DNA of 57,375 bases from Bryobacterales bacterium (lineage in GTDB: Bacteria > Acidobacteriota > Terriglobia > Bryobacterales > Bryobacteraceae). The notes under the pieces were generated by a model. That model was not told where the DNA came from, ran no database searches, and was given only the letters and a program-made list of their open reading frames with translations. The stretch is taken from NCBI GenBank assembly GCA_020847975.1, contig JADLBD010000269.1, positions 1 through 57,375 of the forward strand. The letters are read 5' to 3'. Each line of letters starts with the position of its first letter. The first letter of the stretch is position 1. The translations under genes were made by a program, and so were the position numbers. Shown piece after piece: positions 16,381 to 26,071 of the stretch.

Positions 16381-17811
16381 TCATCCCATCGCCAGGTTGC
16401 GAATCAGCGCCAGAAGGGGTTGGGGGAACAATCCGAGTGACACCAGAGCAGCGGCGAGGAAGATCAGGGCCACGGTTGCGGGCGGCGCGATGGCAGGGCC
16501 TGCCTTCGCCTGCGTTGCTTCGCTGTACATAGCCACCACGATCCGCAAGTAGTAGAAGAGGCCGATGGCGCTGGTAATCACGAGAATGATCACCGGAGCC
16601 CACATTTCGGCCGAGACGCCGGCGGCCACGACGTAAAACTTGCCGATAAATCCCGCGGTGACTGGAATTCCGGCCAGCGAGAACAGCATGGCGGTGAACA
16701 CGCCGGCCACGGCCGGCCGGCGCCAGAACAAACCTCGGTAATCCTCCAGGGAATCCGCATCCTTTGTGCCGTCGGATAGCACGGCGACAACCCCGAATGC
16801 TCCCAGTGTCGTCACGAAATAGGCCACCAGGTAGAACCCTACAGCCGTGGGAGCGAAATCGCCGGAGGCCTGGAAGGCGACCAGCAGATAGCCGAGATGC
16901 GCGATGGAGGAATACGCCAGAATGCGCTTCACGTTGTTTTGGAGGAGCGCCAGAATGTTGCCTGCGAACATGGAAGCAATCGCGATCACACTGAACACCA
17001 CGAAAAGCGGCGTCTGTTGATGCGCTTCCGTCCGGTAGAAATAGCGCAGCAGCAGCGCGAACATGGCGCCTTTTGAAACGGTGGCGACATATGCAGTCAC
17101 GGGCGCGGGAGCGCCCTCATAGACGTCCGGCGTCCAAATGTGGAACGGCGCCAGGGCGAGTTTGAACCCGAATCCGGTGACGATCAGCGCGGTGCCGGGC
17201 AGAACCAGCCAGCGGTCGAACCCCGGCCGGGCCAGTTGCGCCGCAATCTCGTCAAATTGCATGGTTCCGAGCGCTCCGTACACCAGCGCCATGCCGAACA
17301 GCAGGAAAGCCGCCGAGACCGCGGCCAGAACCAGGTACTTGATGCCGGCTTCCAGCGGCAGCGGGCGGCGCCGCGGATAGGCGATCATTCCGTATAGCGC
17401 CACGCTGAGCAGTTCGAGTCCGAGAAACAGCGAGGCGAAATGGCTGCTGGAAACAAGGACGGCTCCGCCGAGCGTGGCGACCAGCATCAGGATGTACATT
17501 TCATCATGGTCTTCTTCGCTCTTCTCGAAATAGCCGTAGGCGAGCAGTACGAAGACCATGCTGGCCGCAACAAGCAGTGCGATATAGAAGAGAGCGTAAC
17601 TGTCCAGTACGAGAAGCGGCGTCACCTGGCGCGGCAACTCCGGAGCGGCGATCCAAAGCGAGCCGAGTGAAATCCCCAGACCAATGAACGAAAGCGAGGC
17701 GGAGATGGCATGTGAGCGGTGAACCGCCACCGCCAGCATTACGGCGACGGCCGTCGCGGCAAGAATGAGCAACGGAAGCAGCGCAATGAAGTCCTGTCCT
17801 GTCACGTTCAT
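16381..17811 (-). CDS. nuoN: NADH-quinone oxidoreductase subunit N
   Basis: 476 residues from ATG 17811, where it overlaps the nuoM stop as ATGA; the open frame continues to 18933, but that is a shadow of nuoM. It is one of three antiporter-like membrane subunits of complex I that couple electron transfer to proton pumping. Around 14 membrane helices are visible, with family stretches GLELLSVALYGMIAY, KLALAPFHIWTPDVYEGAP and RILAYSSIAHLGYLLVAF. The Lys and Glu residues of the transmembrane proton path are present in these stretches. It is the last gene of the nuo operon. Confidence 0.95.
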   Translation of the reverse strand: MNVTGQDFIALLPLLILAATAVAVMLAVAVHRSHAISASLSFIGLGISLGSLWIAAPELPRQVTPLLVLDSYALFYIALLVAASMVFVLLAYGYFEKSEEDHDEMYILMLVATLGGAVLVSSSHFASLFLGLELLSVALYGMIAYPRRRPLPLEAGIKYLVLAAVSAAFLLFGMALVYGALGTMQFDEIAAQLARPGFDRWLVLPGTALIVTGFGFKLALAPFHIWTPDVYEGAPAPVTAYVATVSKGAMFALLLRYFYRTEAHQQTPLFVVFSVIAIASMFAGNILALLQNNVKRILAYSSIAHLGYLLVAFQASGDFAPTAVGFYLVAYFVTTLGAFGVVAVLSDGTKDADSLEDYRGLFWRRPAVAGVFTAMLFSLAGIPVTAGFIGKFYVVAAGVSAEMWAPVIILVITSAIGLFYYLRIVVAMYSEATQAKAGPAIAPPATVALIFLAAALVSLGLFPQPLLALIRNLAMG

Positions 17812-19280
17812 CTCCCCGGAGCCATTTGCTCGATCCGCGTCATTACCGGCTCGAACGTGTTCAGCACTGGGCGCGGATACAGGCCGAGCCAGAGTAGCGC
17901 GATGATCATCACCGCCATTACCAGGCCTTCCCGCGGCACGAGATCGGGAATTCGCCAGTTCAACGTATTTGGCCCCTGGAACGCGCGCTGCACGAACTGT
18001 AGCGCGTAAAAGGTGGCGAACAAGACTCCGATAGTGGCCAGCGCGGCCAGAACGATGCTCTGCTGGTAGGCGCCAAGCAGGACGAGGAATTCGCCCACGA
18101 AATCGCCAAGCCCCGGAAGTCCGAGCGATGCGAGAGCGAAGAACAGAGCCGCGCCGCTCAGGCGGGGAGCGGTAGACCAGATTCCGCCCATGCGGTCCAT
18201 TTCCCGTGTGTGGATGCGGTCCTGAAGCGCGCCCACGAGAATGAAGAGCGCGCCCGTGCTGATCCCATGGCAGATCATCGTCATCAGCGCGCCTTGAAGC
18301 GCGAGAGGGGTCCACACGAAGATTCCCAGAAGCACGAATCCCAGATGGCTCACGCTGGTGTAGGCCACGAGCCGTTTGAGATCGGTCTGCCCGAAGGCGA
18401 GCAAAGCCCCGTAGAGAATTCCAGCCACCCCCAGGGCCATGGCAATGGGAGCAAAAGAGCCGGCGGCATGGGGAAACAACGGCAGGACGAACCGCAGCAT
18501 GCCGTATGCTCCGGTCTTCAGCAACAGCCCCGCCAGAATGACACTGCCGGCCGTCGGCGCTTCGGTGTGCGCATCGGGAAGCCATGTGTGCAGCACGATC
18601 GCCGGCAGTTTGACCGCGAACGCAATAAAGAAACCCAGCATCATCCACATCTCCGCTCCTCGAGACATGGCAGTGCCCAGCAGATCCTGGTATTCGAAAG
18701 TGTAAACTCCCGTGGCGCTGTGATGAGTGAAGACGAGCGCCAGAATGGCGACCAGCATCAGCAGCCCGCTGAGTTGCGTGAAAATGAAAAATTTCACGGC
18801 CGCGTACACGCGATTCTCGTGACCCCAGATGGCGATCAGAAAATACATCGGCACCAGCATCAGTTCCCAGGCGAAATAGAAAAGGAAGAGATTCACGGCC
18901 AGGAAGACGCCGGCGATTCCGGCGAGAATCCACAGCAGGTTGAAATGGAAGAACCCAACAGCTTCCGTAATCTCCCGCCAGGAAGCCAACACAGAGAGCA
19001 CGCCGAGAAAGAACGTGAGCATCAGCAGGAGCAGGCTCAGTCCGTCAAGGGCGAGGTGAAACCGGATGCCCACCTGTGGAATCCACCCCCAATCGGCCTC
19101 CGCGAGCCACGCGCCGAGGCCGGCCGGCGAATGGGAGGACCACAACACGAGCGTGAGAACGAAACCGGCTACCGTCGCGAGCAGCGCGATCCACCGGCAG
19201 GCGGAGACGCTCCATCGCGCCAAAACCCACGCCAGGGCGCCGGCGATGAGCGGGATCAGGATGAGGCAAAGCAGGATCAT
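17808..19280 (-). CDS. nuoM: NADH-quinone oxidoreductase subunit M
   Basis: 490 residues from ATG 19280, overlapping the nuoL stop (ATGA). It is an antiporter-like complex I subunit with about 14 membrane helices. Typical stretches are LFYFAWELMLVPMYFLI with the key Glu, VKLPAIVLHTWLPDAHTEAP, and RLVAYTSVSHLGFVLLGIF. Length is normal for the family (about 490-510). Placed between nuoL and nuoN as usual. Confidence 0.96.
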   Translation of the reverse strand: MILLCLILIPLIAGALAWVLARWSVSACRWIALLATVAGFVLTLVLWSSHSPAGLGAWLAEADWGWIPQVGIRFHLALDGLSLLLLMLTFFLGVLSVLASWREITEAVGFFHFNLLWILAGIAGVFLAVNLFLFYFAWELMLVPMYFLIAIWGHENRVYAAVKFFIFTQLSGLLMLVAILALVFTHHSATGVYTFEYQDLLGTAMSRGAEMWMMLGFFIAFAVKLPAIVLHTWLPDAHTEAPTAGSVILAGLLLKTGAYGMLRFVLPLFPHAAGSFAPIAMALGVAGILYGALLAFGQTDLKRLVAYTSVSHLGFVLLGIFVWTPLALQGALMTMICHGISTGALFILVGALQDRIHTREMDRMGGIWSTAPRLSGAALFFALASLGLPGLGDFVGEFLVLLGAYQQSIVLAALATIGVLFATFYALQFVQRAFQGPNTLNWRIPDLVPREGLVMAVMIIALLWLGLYPRPVLNTFEPVMTRIEQMAPGR

Positions 19281-21142
19281 AACCACATCACAATGGCCAG
19301 TGTGACGACGGAGCCGCCGGCAATCCACGCGGCATACCAACGCAGCTTGCCCGTTTCCGTCGCGCTGAAGAGGCGATAGCAGAGCGCGGCCGCGCTTGCG
19401 AGACCGTCGTAAATGGAATCGATGACGTCAGCCTTGTTGGCGGACGCCGCCCAGACTACAGGCCGGACAAAGACGCGGTCGTAGAGCCAGTCCATGCCCC
19501 AGTCTGAGAACCAGAAGCGATGCAGCAGGCGGCCCGCCGGGTTTGCGGCCGCCGCGCGAGCGAGCGAGGGATTCCGCTGGTAGGCGTACCAGGCTGCCAG
19601 CAAACCGGCGAGAAACGCCAGGCCCGCCGCAACCGAGGCAAGCGCCTCGCTCATCCCCCCTCCCGCTTCGCGGAATTGCGGCAAGGCGGTTGCCAGGAAC
19701 GCCTCGAACGGAACCTTGTCGAAGCCTCCAACGATGGAGAGAAAGGCGAGAATGCACGCCGGAACCACCATCGCGAGGCCCGGCCGATGACTCACCGGCG
19801 TTTCGAGCCGGCCGAAGAACACCACGAAGATGAGCCGGAACGTGTAGAAGGATGTCAGAACAACGCCGGCTACTCCTGCGGCCCACAAGCCCATACCGCC
19901 GGCCGTGGAGTTGGCGGCGCTCCAAAGGATGAGGTCCTTACTGTAATAGCCGGCGGTAATCAGCGGCAGGCCCGCCAGCGCGCAGCCGCCGGTAAGAAAC
20001 GTCCAGAAAGCCACGGGCAGTTCCGTGCGCAATCCACCCATGCGAAAGATGTTGTGCTCATGATGCAAAGCTTCAATCACGATGCCCGCCGCGAGGAACA
20101 ACAGAGCTTTGAAGAAGGCGTGCGTCATGAAGTGGAAGATGGCGGCGCCCCACGCGCCCACACCCAGGGCGAGGAACATGTAGCCGATCTGGCTGATGGT
20201 GGAATAGGCCAACACGCGCTTGATGTCGTTCTGGGTAAGCGCGCTGAAACCGGCCATCAGAAGCGTCGCCGCCCCCACAACCGCCACCGCGAACTGAATG
20301 GGCGGCGCCAACGTGAAGAGCACATGCGTCCGCGCGATGAGGTAGACGCCCGCCGTGACCATCGTCGCGGCGTGGATCAATGCGCTGGTCGGCGTGGGCC
20401 CGGCCATCGCATCCGGCAGCCAGGTTTGCAATGGAAGCTGCGCCGATTTCCCGACTGCCCCGCCTAATAGCAGGGCCGCGGCCGCGATGGCATAGGAGGA
20501 GCCAACCGGCCAATGGCTCTGCGCCGCTTGCATCAGATCTTGAATGCGCAGCGTCCCAAGGCTGTGAAACAGCAGGAACAAGCCAACCGCCATCGCGGTA
20601 TCGCCAACGCGCGTCACGATGAACGCCTTTCGCCCGGCGCGCCCGTTCGCCGCATCCTGGTACCAGAAGCCGATCAGCAGGTAACTGCACAAGCCCACGC
20701 CTTCCCATCCGAGATAGAGCAGCAGCAGGTTATCGGCGAGCAGCAGCGTCACCATGGAAGCGACGAACAGGTTCATGTAGGCAAAGAACCGGCTGAAGCC
20801 CTCGTCGCCGCGCATGAATTCGACGGAGTAAACGTGGATCAGGAAACTGACGAATGTGACCACCACCGTCATCACCAGCGAGAGCGCATCGAGGTAAAAC
20901 GCAATCGCCGGATGGAATGAGCCGACGTCAATCCAGGTCCAAAGCGTCTGTGTGTATGCGCCCGAAGCGGGCGGCGCGCTCAGGAACGCGGCTGCGATGA
21001 ACAGGGAAATCGCGGCGGATATGGCGATGCTCCCCGTTCCAATCACCGCCGCGGCTCGCGCGCGCATGCGGGGCCCGAGCACCGCAAGCGTCAATGCGCC
21101 CGCGAAAGGAATTGCCGGAACCAGCCACAGGAGCCCCAGCAT
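19277..21142 (-). CDS. nuoL: NADH-quinone oxidoreductase subunit L
   Basis: 621 residues, the distal antiporter-like subunit of complex I. Diagnostic segments are LYLGWEGVGLCSYLLIGFWY, QLPLQTWLPDAMAGPTPTSA and RVLAYSTISQIGYMFLALG. The C-terminal part contains the long lateral helix region and the final membrane helix. It begins one base after nuoK and overlaps nuoM by ATGA. No truncation is seen. Confidence 0.96.
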   Translation of the reverse strand: MLGLLWLVPAIPFAGALTLAVLGPRMRARAAAVIGTGSIAISAAISLFIAAAFLSAPPASGAYTQTLWTWIDVGSFHPAIAFYLDALSLVMTVVVTFVSFLIHVYSVEFMRGDEGFSRFFAYMNLFVASMVTLLLADNLLLLYLGWEGVGLCSYLLIGFWYQDAANGRAGRKAFIVTRVGDTAMAVGLFLLFHSLGTLRIQDLMQAAQSHWPVGSSYAIAAAALLLGGAVGKSAQLPLQTWLPDAMAGPTPTSALIHAATMVTAGVYLIARTHVLFTLAPPIQFAVAVVGAATLLMAGFSALTQNDIKRVLAYSTISQIGYMFLALGVGAWGAAIFHFMTHAFFKALLFLAAGIVIEALHHEHNIFRMGGLRTELPVAFWTFLTGGCALAGLPLITAGYYSKDLILWSAANSTAGGMGLWAAGVAGVVLTSFYTFRLIFVVFFGRLETPVSHRPGLAMVVPACILAFLSIVGGFDKVPFEAFLATALPQFREAGGGMSEALASVAAGLAFLAGLLAAWYAYQRNPSLARAAAANPAGRLLHRFWFSDWGMDWLYDRVFVRPVVWAASANKADVIDSIYDGLASAAALCYRLFSATETGKLRWYAAWIAGGSVVTLAIVMWL

Positions 21143-21143
21143 G

Positions 21144-21446
21144 TCAGCCTCGCATCCTGCTGATGGCGTCCGTGTCGAGCGATTTGTACTGATGGTAGAG
21201 CTCGAGCACCAGCGCCAGCCCTACCGAAACCTCCGCCGCTGCCATCGCCAGAATAAAGAGGAACACCACCTGTCCATCGGGCTGCCGCCATCGCGCTCCC
21301 GCGACCACGAATGCCAGCCCGGCGGCGTTCACCATGACTTCGATCGACATCAGGACGAACAGGAAATTCCTGCGCACAAGAACTCCGATCACACCCAGAG
21401 AGAACAGCACTCCAGCGATCAAAAACCCTTCACGGATGGGAAACAT
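21144..21446 (-). CDS. nuoK: NADH-quinone oxidoreductase subunit K
   Basis: 100 residues from ATG 21446; the open frame upstream of this lies within nuoJ and is not coding in that frame. Three membrane helices are present, with the conserved membrane Glu residues in LMSIEVMVNAAGL and MAAAEVSVGLALVL. These residues lie on the proton path linking the quinone site to the antiporter subunits. The start lies inside the last 17 bases of nuoJ, which gives translational coupling. Confidence 0.95.
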   Translation of the reverse strand: MFPIREGFLIAGVLFSLGVIGVLVRRNFLFVLMSIEVMVNAAGLAFVVAGARWRQPDGQVVFLFILAMAAAEVSVGLALVLELYHQYKSLDTDAISRMRG

Positions 21447-21993
21447 GGGTTGCCTCCGCTTGAGAAACTCGCTCGCACAACGGATCCTGTGCGAGCTGTT
21501 GAGGAGCTTTACGCCAGCCCAGGTGATATGCCGCCACCAGCCCGCCCAGCAGCAGCATGGATGCCAGTTCCACCCCAATCAGGTATTGACCGAACAGCGC
21601 CATGCCAACCTCTACCGGGCCAATGCTCGCGGCCTCGGACGGAGGAACGTTGCCGCTGGCGAGCAGCCAGACGAATTCGGCCAGCAGAATCGCCGCGAGC
21701 GCCGATGGCCCAATCCAGATCGACGGCGTGAGCAGCACGCGCTCCGCTCGCGCGCCCGCTTCGCCGAGGTTGAGCAGCATCACGACAAAAACGAACAGCA
21801 CCATGATGGCGCCCGCATAGATGATCACTTCCAGCGCGGCGACGAATGGCGCGCCGAGAACGAAGAAGATCACAGCCACGGCCAGCAGCGAGACGATCAG
21901 GTGCAGCAGCGCATGTACGGCATCGAGCCGCGTCAACATCAGAATGGTGGCGATGATCGCGACAGCGCCGGCGGTGTAGAACACAATCGTCAT
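21430..21993 (-). CDS. nuoJ: NADH-quinone oxidoreductase subunit J
   Basis: 187 residues from ATG 21993, seven bases after the nuoI stop. Five membrane helices are visible. The family signature EVIIYAGAIMVLFVFVVML in helix 3 contains the Tyr and Gly of the pi-bulge region that controls coupling. The C-terminal hydrophilic tail (residues 160-187) is somewhat extended and carries the nuoK start. Membrane arm of complex I. Confidence 0.95.
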   Translation of the reverse strand: MTIVFYTAGAVAIIATILMLTRLDAVHALLHLIVSLLAVAVIFFVLGAPFVAALEVIIYAGAIMVLFVFVVMLLNLGEAGARAERVLLTPSIWIGPSALAAILLAEFVWLLASGNVPPSEAASIGPVEVGMALFGQYLIGVELASMLLLGGLVAAYHLGWRKAPQQLAQDPLCERVSQAEATHVSHP

Positions 21994-22000
21994 GAGGTCC

Positions 22001-22516
22001 TCACGGCAAGAGGCTATGAAGGTCCACTGGCCGGCCTTCGTTTTCAGCCTCGCCCTTGTCTTTTCCGCCGATCTGCACGCCGGAAACCCGCCAGAAGTTG
22101 TAGCCCGGATATTTTCCGGGACCATTGATCAGCAGGTCTTCTTTCTCGTAAACCAGGTTAGGCCGCTGGTACTCGCTCATTTCGAAGTCCGGCGTGAGTT
22201 GGATAGCGTATGTCGGGCAGGCTTCTTCGCAAAACCCGCAAAAAATGCACCGTGAAAAATTGATGCGGAAGAACTCCGGATAGCGGCGGCCGGTGTCGTC
22301 CTCGGTAGCCTGAAGGGCGATGCAATCCACCGGACACGCCGCCGCGCAAAGGTAACAGGCCACGCAGCGCTCGCCGCCATCGGGATCCCGCGAGAGAATG
22401 ATGCGGCCGCGGTAGCGCGGCGCGAGGTACGGCTTCTCATCGGGATACTGCACGGTGACGCGCTTGTGAAACATGTGCAGAAGCACGTACCAGATTGTGC
22501 GGATCATGCTGAGCAT
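22001..22516 (-). CDS. nuoI: NADH-quinone oxidoreductase subunit I, two [4Fe-4S] clusters
   Basis: 171 residues from ATG 22516, which lies 2 bases after the nuoH stop; an ATG three codons later is an alternative. The open frame reaching 22936 upstream belongs to the nuoH shadow. Two ferredoxin motifs are seen, CVACYLCAAACP and CIFCGFCEEACP, which bind clusters N6a and N6b that lead electrons to NuoB. The N-terminal amphipathic helix region (WYVLLHMFHKRVTVQYPDE) docks on the membrane arm. Confidence 0.96.
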   Translation of the reverse strand: MLSMIRTIWYVLLHMFHKRVTVQYPDEKPYLAPRYRGRIILSRDPDGGERCVACYLCAAACPVDCIALQATEDDTGRRYPEFFRINFSRCIFCGFCEEACPTYAIQLTPDFEMSEYQRPNLVYEKEDLLINGPGKYPGYNFWRVSGVQIGGKDKGEAENEGRPVDLHSLLP

Positions 22517-22518
22517 CT

Positions 22519-23469
22519 TCAACTCCAGGCGAGCGCCGCCGCGCCCGTCACCAACAGATTCGCCAAAGCGAGCGGTAACATCACTTTCCACCCCCAGGAC
22601 ATCAACTGGTCGAATCGCGGCCGCGGCAGAGCCGCCCGCAGCAGAATGAAAAAGCAGATGAAGAACATCATCTTGATGAGGAACCAGACGATGGGAGGCA
22701 ACACCGGCCCCAGCCACCCTCCGAAGAAAAGAATCGTGATCAGGCAGGAAATCAGGATCACGCCCAGGTATTCGCCGACGAAGAACAGGCCGAATTTCAT
22801 ACCGGAATACTCGGCGTGAAAACCGGCGATCAACTCGCTTTCCGCCTCCGGCAGATCGAAGGGCAGCCGCCTTGTTTCGGCGACGCCGGCAATGAGAAAG
22901 AGCACGAAACCGAGGAACTGCGGCACAACGAACCAAACCTGTCGTTGCGCCGCCACAATCTCCGATAGATTAAAGGAGCCGGCAAGCAGCACCACCCCCA
23001 TCAACGCCAACCCCATGAACACTTCGTAACTCATCATTTGCGCCGCGGCGCGTAGTCCGCCCAGAAGGGCATACTTGTTATCCGAGGACCAACCCGCCAG
23101 CACCACGCTATAGACGCCGAGCGAGGACATTCCCAACACAAAGAGCAGCCCGACATTCAAATCGCTGACGATAATGCCTGGGGCGATCGGCAGCACCGCA
23201 AAGGACATGAGCACGGTCACTACAATCACCGCCGGCGCGACAATAAAGACAGCCTTGTCTGCGAACGGCGGAATCCAATCCTCTTTGAAGAAGATCTTGA
23301 TCATGTCGGCCAGAACCTGAAGCAGGCCGAAGGGACCGACACGATTCGGCCCGTAGCGGTCCTGCCATAGGGCCAGCAGGCGCCGTTCCAGCCAGATCAA
23401 TCCGGCGGCGAGCGTGAGAGCCGCCACCAGGATGCCGATGATCGCGACGATGGGATAAGGACTCGTCAT
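22519..23469 (-). CDS. nuoH: NADH-quinone oxidoreductase subunit H
   Basis: 316 residues from ATG 23469, which overlaps the nuoG stop as ATGA; the frame also allows a start at 23493, inside nuoG. It is the membrane subunit that forms the quinone chamber. Characteristic segments are LERRLLALWQDRYGPNRVGP, IKIFFKEDWIPP, and the cytoplasmic loop RLPFDLPEAESELIAGFHAE with its row of Glu residues. Eight membrane helices are expected and match the hydrophobic pattern. Confidence 0.96.
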   Translation of the reverse strand: MTSPYPIVAIIGILVAALTLAAGLIWLERRLLALWQDRYGPNRVGPFGLLQVLADMIKIFFKEDWIPPFADKAVFIVAPAVIVVTVLMSFAVLPIAPGIIVSDLNVGLLFVLGMSSLGVYSVVLAGWSSDNKYALLGGLRAAAQMMSYEVFMGLALMGVVLLAGSFNLSEIVAAQRQVWFVVPQFLGFVLFLIAGVAETRRLPFDLPEAESELIAGFHAEYSGMKFGLFFVGEYLGVILISCLITILFFGGWLGPVLPPIVWFLIKMMFFICFFILLRAALPRPRFDQLMSWGWKVMLPLALANLLVTGAAALAWS

Positions 23470-26069
23470 GGCGCTTTGGAGATCCTGCTCCACATCGGGA
23501 ATTCAAGCCCTGCAAAGGGCGGCGCTCCAGCGGGCACACCTGCTACGCCTCGGGGCAACTCCGTAATCCTGATCACTGGAAACGGTTGTCCCAGCACTTC
23601 GGCCTCAGCGCCAAATCTCGCGGCATCCCGCGGGTTGAGCGCGACATAGGGTTGCGGCGCGAGTTGCGAGATCGCCGGCGCGTACCGGCTCAACTCTTCG
23701 GAACCAAAGATGTGATAGAGAGGCACAAGGAGCCACTCGTCCGCGCGTGGTTCAAACGCTGGTGGAATCGCATCGAAGAACGGAGGCCTCCTGCCGCCGG
23801 GTTCCAGGATGCGCACGCCCGGGTCGCCCTGCCGCAGAGGTCCGGCAATCTCTTCCTGAAATTTGTTCACCGCCTGAATCGAATTCCAGCCCGGCGTCCA
23901 GAAGAAGGGCTGCAATGCTCCGGGCGGCGCGTCCGGGCTTCCTTCCATCGAGAACGCAAGCGGCGAATTGGGATCGGCAGGCGGCTTAGGCTCATGCACT
24001 GAAATGTTGGCGAGCATCGCAGTCCGCCCGCTGTAGCGATGCGGTTGGCGCGGAACCTTGGCGCCTGTCATGCGAAACGAGGCGGCCGGAGCTGCCTGAG
24101 TCACCGCGGCTAGTTGAGGAATGGCGGACGCGAGCGCTGCCGCTATGTCATCGAACTCATCCCAGGATCCCAGCCAACGCCAGCTTTCCTGAACAGGGGG
24201 CGACGGCGCCAACGCCTGAAAGAAGCGCTGCACGCGGCCCTCGCTGTTTACCAGGGATCCGGCTGCCTCCGCAAACGTAGCGGCCGGAAGGAGAAGTTCC
24301 GCTTTCGCCGTGGTTGCGCTCTCCAGGTGATCGAGAACCACCACATGGCGAAAACGCGCAAGGAACTGTTCCGCTTCCGGAGCGGGAAGCCGGCGGAAAA
24401 GATCGTTCTCAATGATGATCACGGTATCAGCGCCTGCTGCCGGCGCAGCATCGAGCGCCGGAGCATCCATCATCGCCAGACCCATGCTGTTTGATTCCGG
24501 CGCTGTGAATGCAAGCGCGGCGCCGGGCAGCGCCCAGGCCACGTTCGCGGCAGCCTGGATGATCGCGGCGCTGGCAAGGCTTGGACCGGAAACGATAAGA
24601 GGGCTCTTTGCAGCTTTCAGTACTCCGGCGATTTCGCCGGCGAGTTCGCGCACGGACTCCGGCAACCCCTCCCTCTCTGGAGCGTCCGGATTCAATGCGT
24701 GGGCCACGGCGAAACCCAATCGCGCCAGATCATCGGGCGCGGCACGGTAAGTGTACGCAGCGATATCGTCCAGACGCGTGCTGGAAGCGGCCGCGAGGTA
24801 CAACGGCCCTTTCTTCTCCTGCACTGCCTCACGCACCGCGTGATCCATCCACAGTGGGATATGCAGTTGCCCGGCAATTTCCATCGGCTGCCGGCGCACG
24901 GACTGGCGAAGGCTCAATGCCATGCGCGGCGCAACGTTGGTGACGTCCTCGCCAAGGATGAACACCGCATCGCAGGCTTCGATTTCGCGCAGGGAAGGAG
25001 TGCGCGCGGGGCCATCCTGCAGAATGTCCAGCATCAGTTTCAAAACCCCGGCTTCCGCGCCGGAGATGCCCGCGTGGAACCGGTCCGCGCCCACCAACGA
25101 GCGCAGCGCGAAATTGCTCTCAAGCGAAGCGCGCGGTGAACCGATGCCGATCACGCTGCCTCCCGCCAGTTCACGCAGGCGAGCAAGCGCGGTTTCCGGG
25201 CTAACCGGTTTGCCGTCGAGCGCCGCCTGCCGGATGCGCCGCTCGCTGTTGACGAATTCGTAACCGTAACGGCCGCGGTCACAGAGAAAATAGCCGTTCA
25301 CCTCGCCGTGATAGCGGTTCACCAGCCGGCGCAGCGTGCCGTAGCGCTCGGCGGCGGTGATATTGCAGCCGAGCCCGCAGTGCACACACACCGAAGGCGC
25401 CATCTGCATATCCCACTTGCGCGTGTAGTGGCGTTTGAGCGTGGCGTCCGTGAATACTCCGGTGGGACAGACTTCCACCAGGTTCCCGGCAAATTCGTTC
25501 TCCAGCACTCCATCCCGATCCCGGCCGAAGAACACGATGTTCCGCAGCGCGAATGCATTCAAATCGTTTCCGCCCGCGTACTCGCGATAGAACCGCACGC
25601 ACCGGTAGCACTGGATACAGCGGTTCATTTCGTGATTCAGGAAGGGCCCCAGGTACTGGTTGCGAAAGGTGCGCTTCTCGAACGCATACCGCCGGTAATC
25701 GTGCCCTGTCATGACGGTCATGTCTTGCAGGTGGCATTCGCCGCCTTCGTCGCACACCGGGCAATCGTGCGGATGATTCAGCATCAGCCCTTCGATGATC
25801 GCCTTGCGGAACTCCGCCGCTTCGGGATCCTGAATCGAGATGCGAGTGCCCTCAGCCGCGGGCGTCATGCAGGCCATCACGATTCTGCCGCGCTGATCCG
25901 TCTCGTCCTTGAACTGCTTGACCGCGCACTGCCGGCAGGCCCCCACTGAGCCCATGGCGGGATGCCAGCAAAAATACGGCAGGTCCATGCCGAGTTGCAG
26001 GCAGCCATGGAGCAGATTCTGCTTCTCATCCATCTCACAGGCCCGGTTGTCTACGTAAACGGTCGCCAT
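23466..26069 (-). CDS. nuoG: NADH-quinone oxidoreductase subunit G
   Basis: 867 residues from ATG 26069, 2 bases after the nuoF stop. The N-terminal [2Fe-2S] domain has MDLPYFCWHPAMGSVGACRQCAV-like ligands (about 28-50), followed by the His-Cys-rich N5 region with CPVCDEGGECHLQD and CIQCYRCVRFYREYAGG. The MCVHCGLGC-like segment (SVCVHCGLGCNIT) begins the molybdopterin-type domain, which in complex I is a structural relic. The C-terminal 500 residues are poorly conserved, rich in Ala and Pro, and close with a small barrel domain. The size is within the family range. Confidence 0.94.
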   Translation of the reverse strand: MATVYVDNRACEMDEKQNLLHGCLQLGMDLPYFCWHPAMGSVGACRQCAVKQFKDETDQRGRIVMACMTPAAEGTRISIQDPEAAEFRKAIIEGLMLNHPHDCPVCDEGGECHLQDMTVMTGHDYRRYAFEKRTFRNQYLGPFLNHEMNRCIQCYRCVRFYREYAGGNDLNAFALRNIVFFGRDRDGVLENEFAGNLVEVCPTGVFTDATLKRHYTRKWDMQMAPSVCVHCGLGCNITAAERYGTLRRLVNRYHGEVNGYFLCDRGRYGYEFVNSERRIRQAALDGKPVSPETALARLRELAGGSVIGIGSPRASLESNFALRSLVGADRFHAGISGAEAGVLKLMLDILQDGPARTPSLREIEACDAVFILGEDVTNVAPRMALSLRQSVRRQPMEIAGQLHIPLWMDHAVREAVQEKKGPLYLAAASSTRLDDIAAYTYRAAPDDLARLGFAVAHALNPDAPEREGLPESVRELAGEIAGVLKAAKSPLIVSGPSLASAAIIQAAANVAWALPGAALAFTAPESNSMGLAMMDAPALDAAPAAGADTVIIIENDLFRRLPAPEAEQFLARFRHVVVLDHLESATTAKAELLLPAATFAEAAGSLVNSEGRVQRFFQALAPSPPVQESWRWLGSWDEFDDIAAALASAIPQLAAVTQAAPAASFRMTGAKVPRQPHRYSGRTAMLANISVHEPKPPADPNSPLAFSMEGSPDAPPGALQPFFWTPGWNSIQAVNKFQEEIAGPLRQGDPGVRILEPGGRRPPFFDAIPPAFEPRADEWLLVPLYHIFGSEELSRYAPAISQLAPQPYVALNPRDAARFGAEAEVLGQPFPVIRITELPRGVAGVPAGAPPFAGLEFPMWSRISKAP

Positions 26070-26071
26070 AG

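Noticed and set aside
18210..20467. Long plus-strand open frames (389 and 315 codons) opposite nuoM and nuoL
   Set aside because: Charged, Gln/Glu/Arg-rich translations typical of antisense frames of membrane protein genes.
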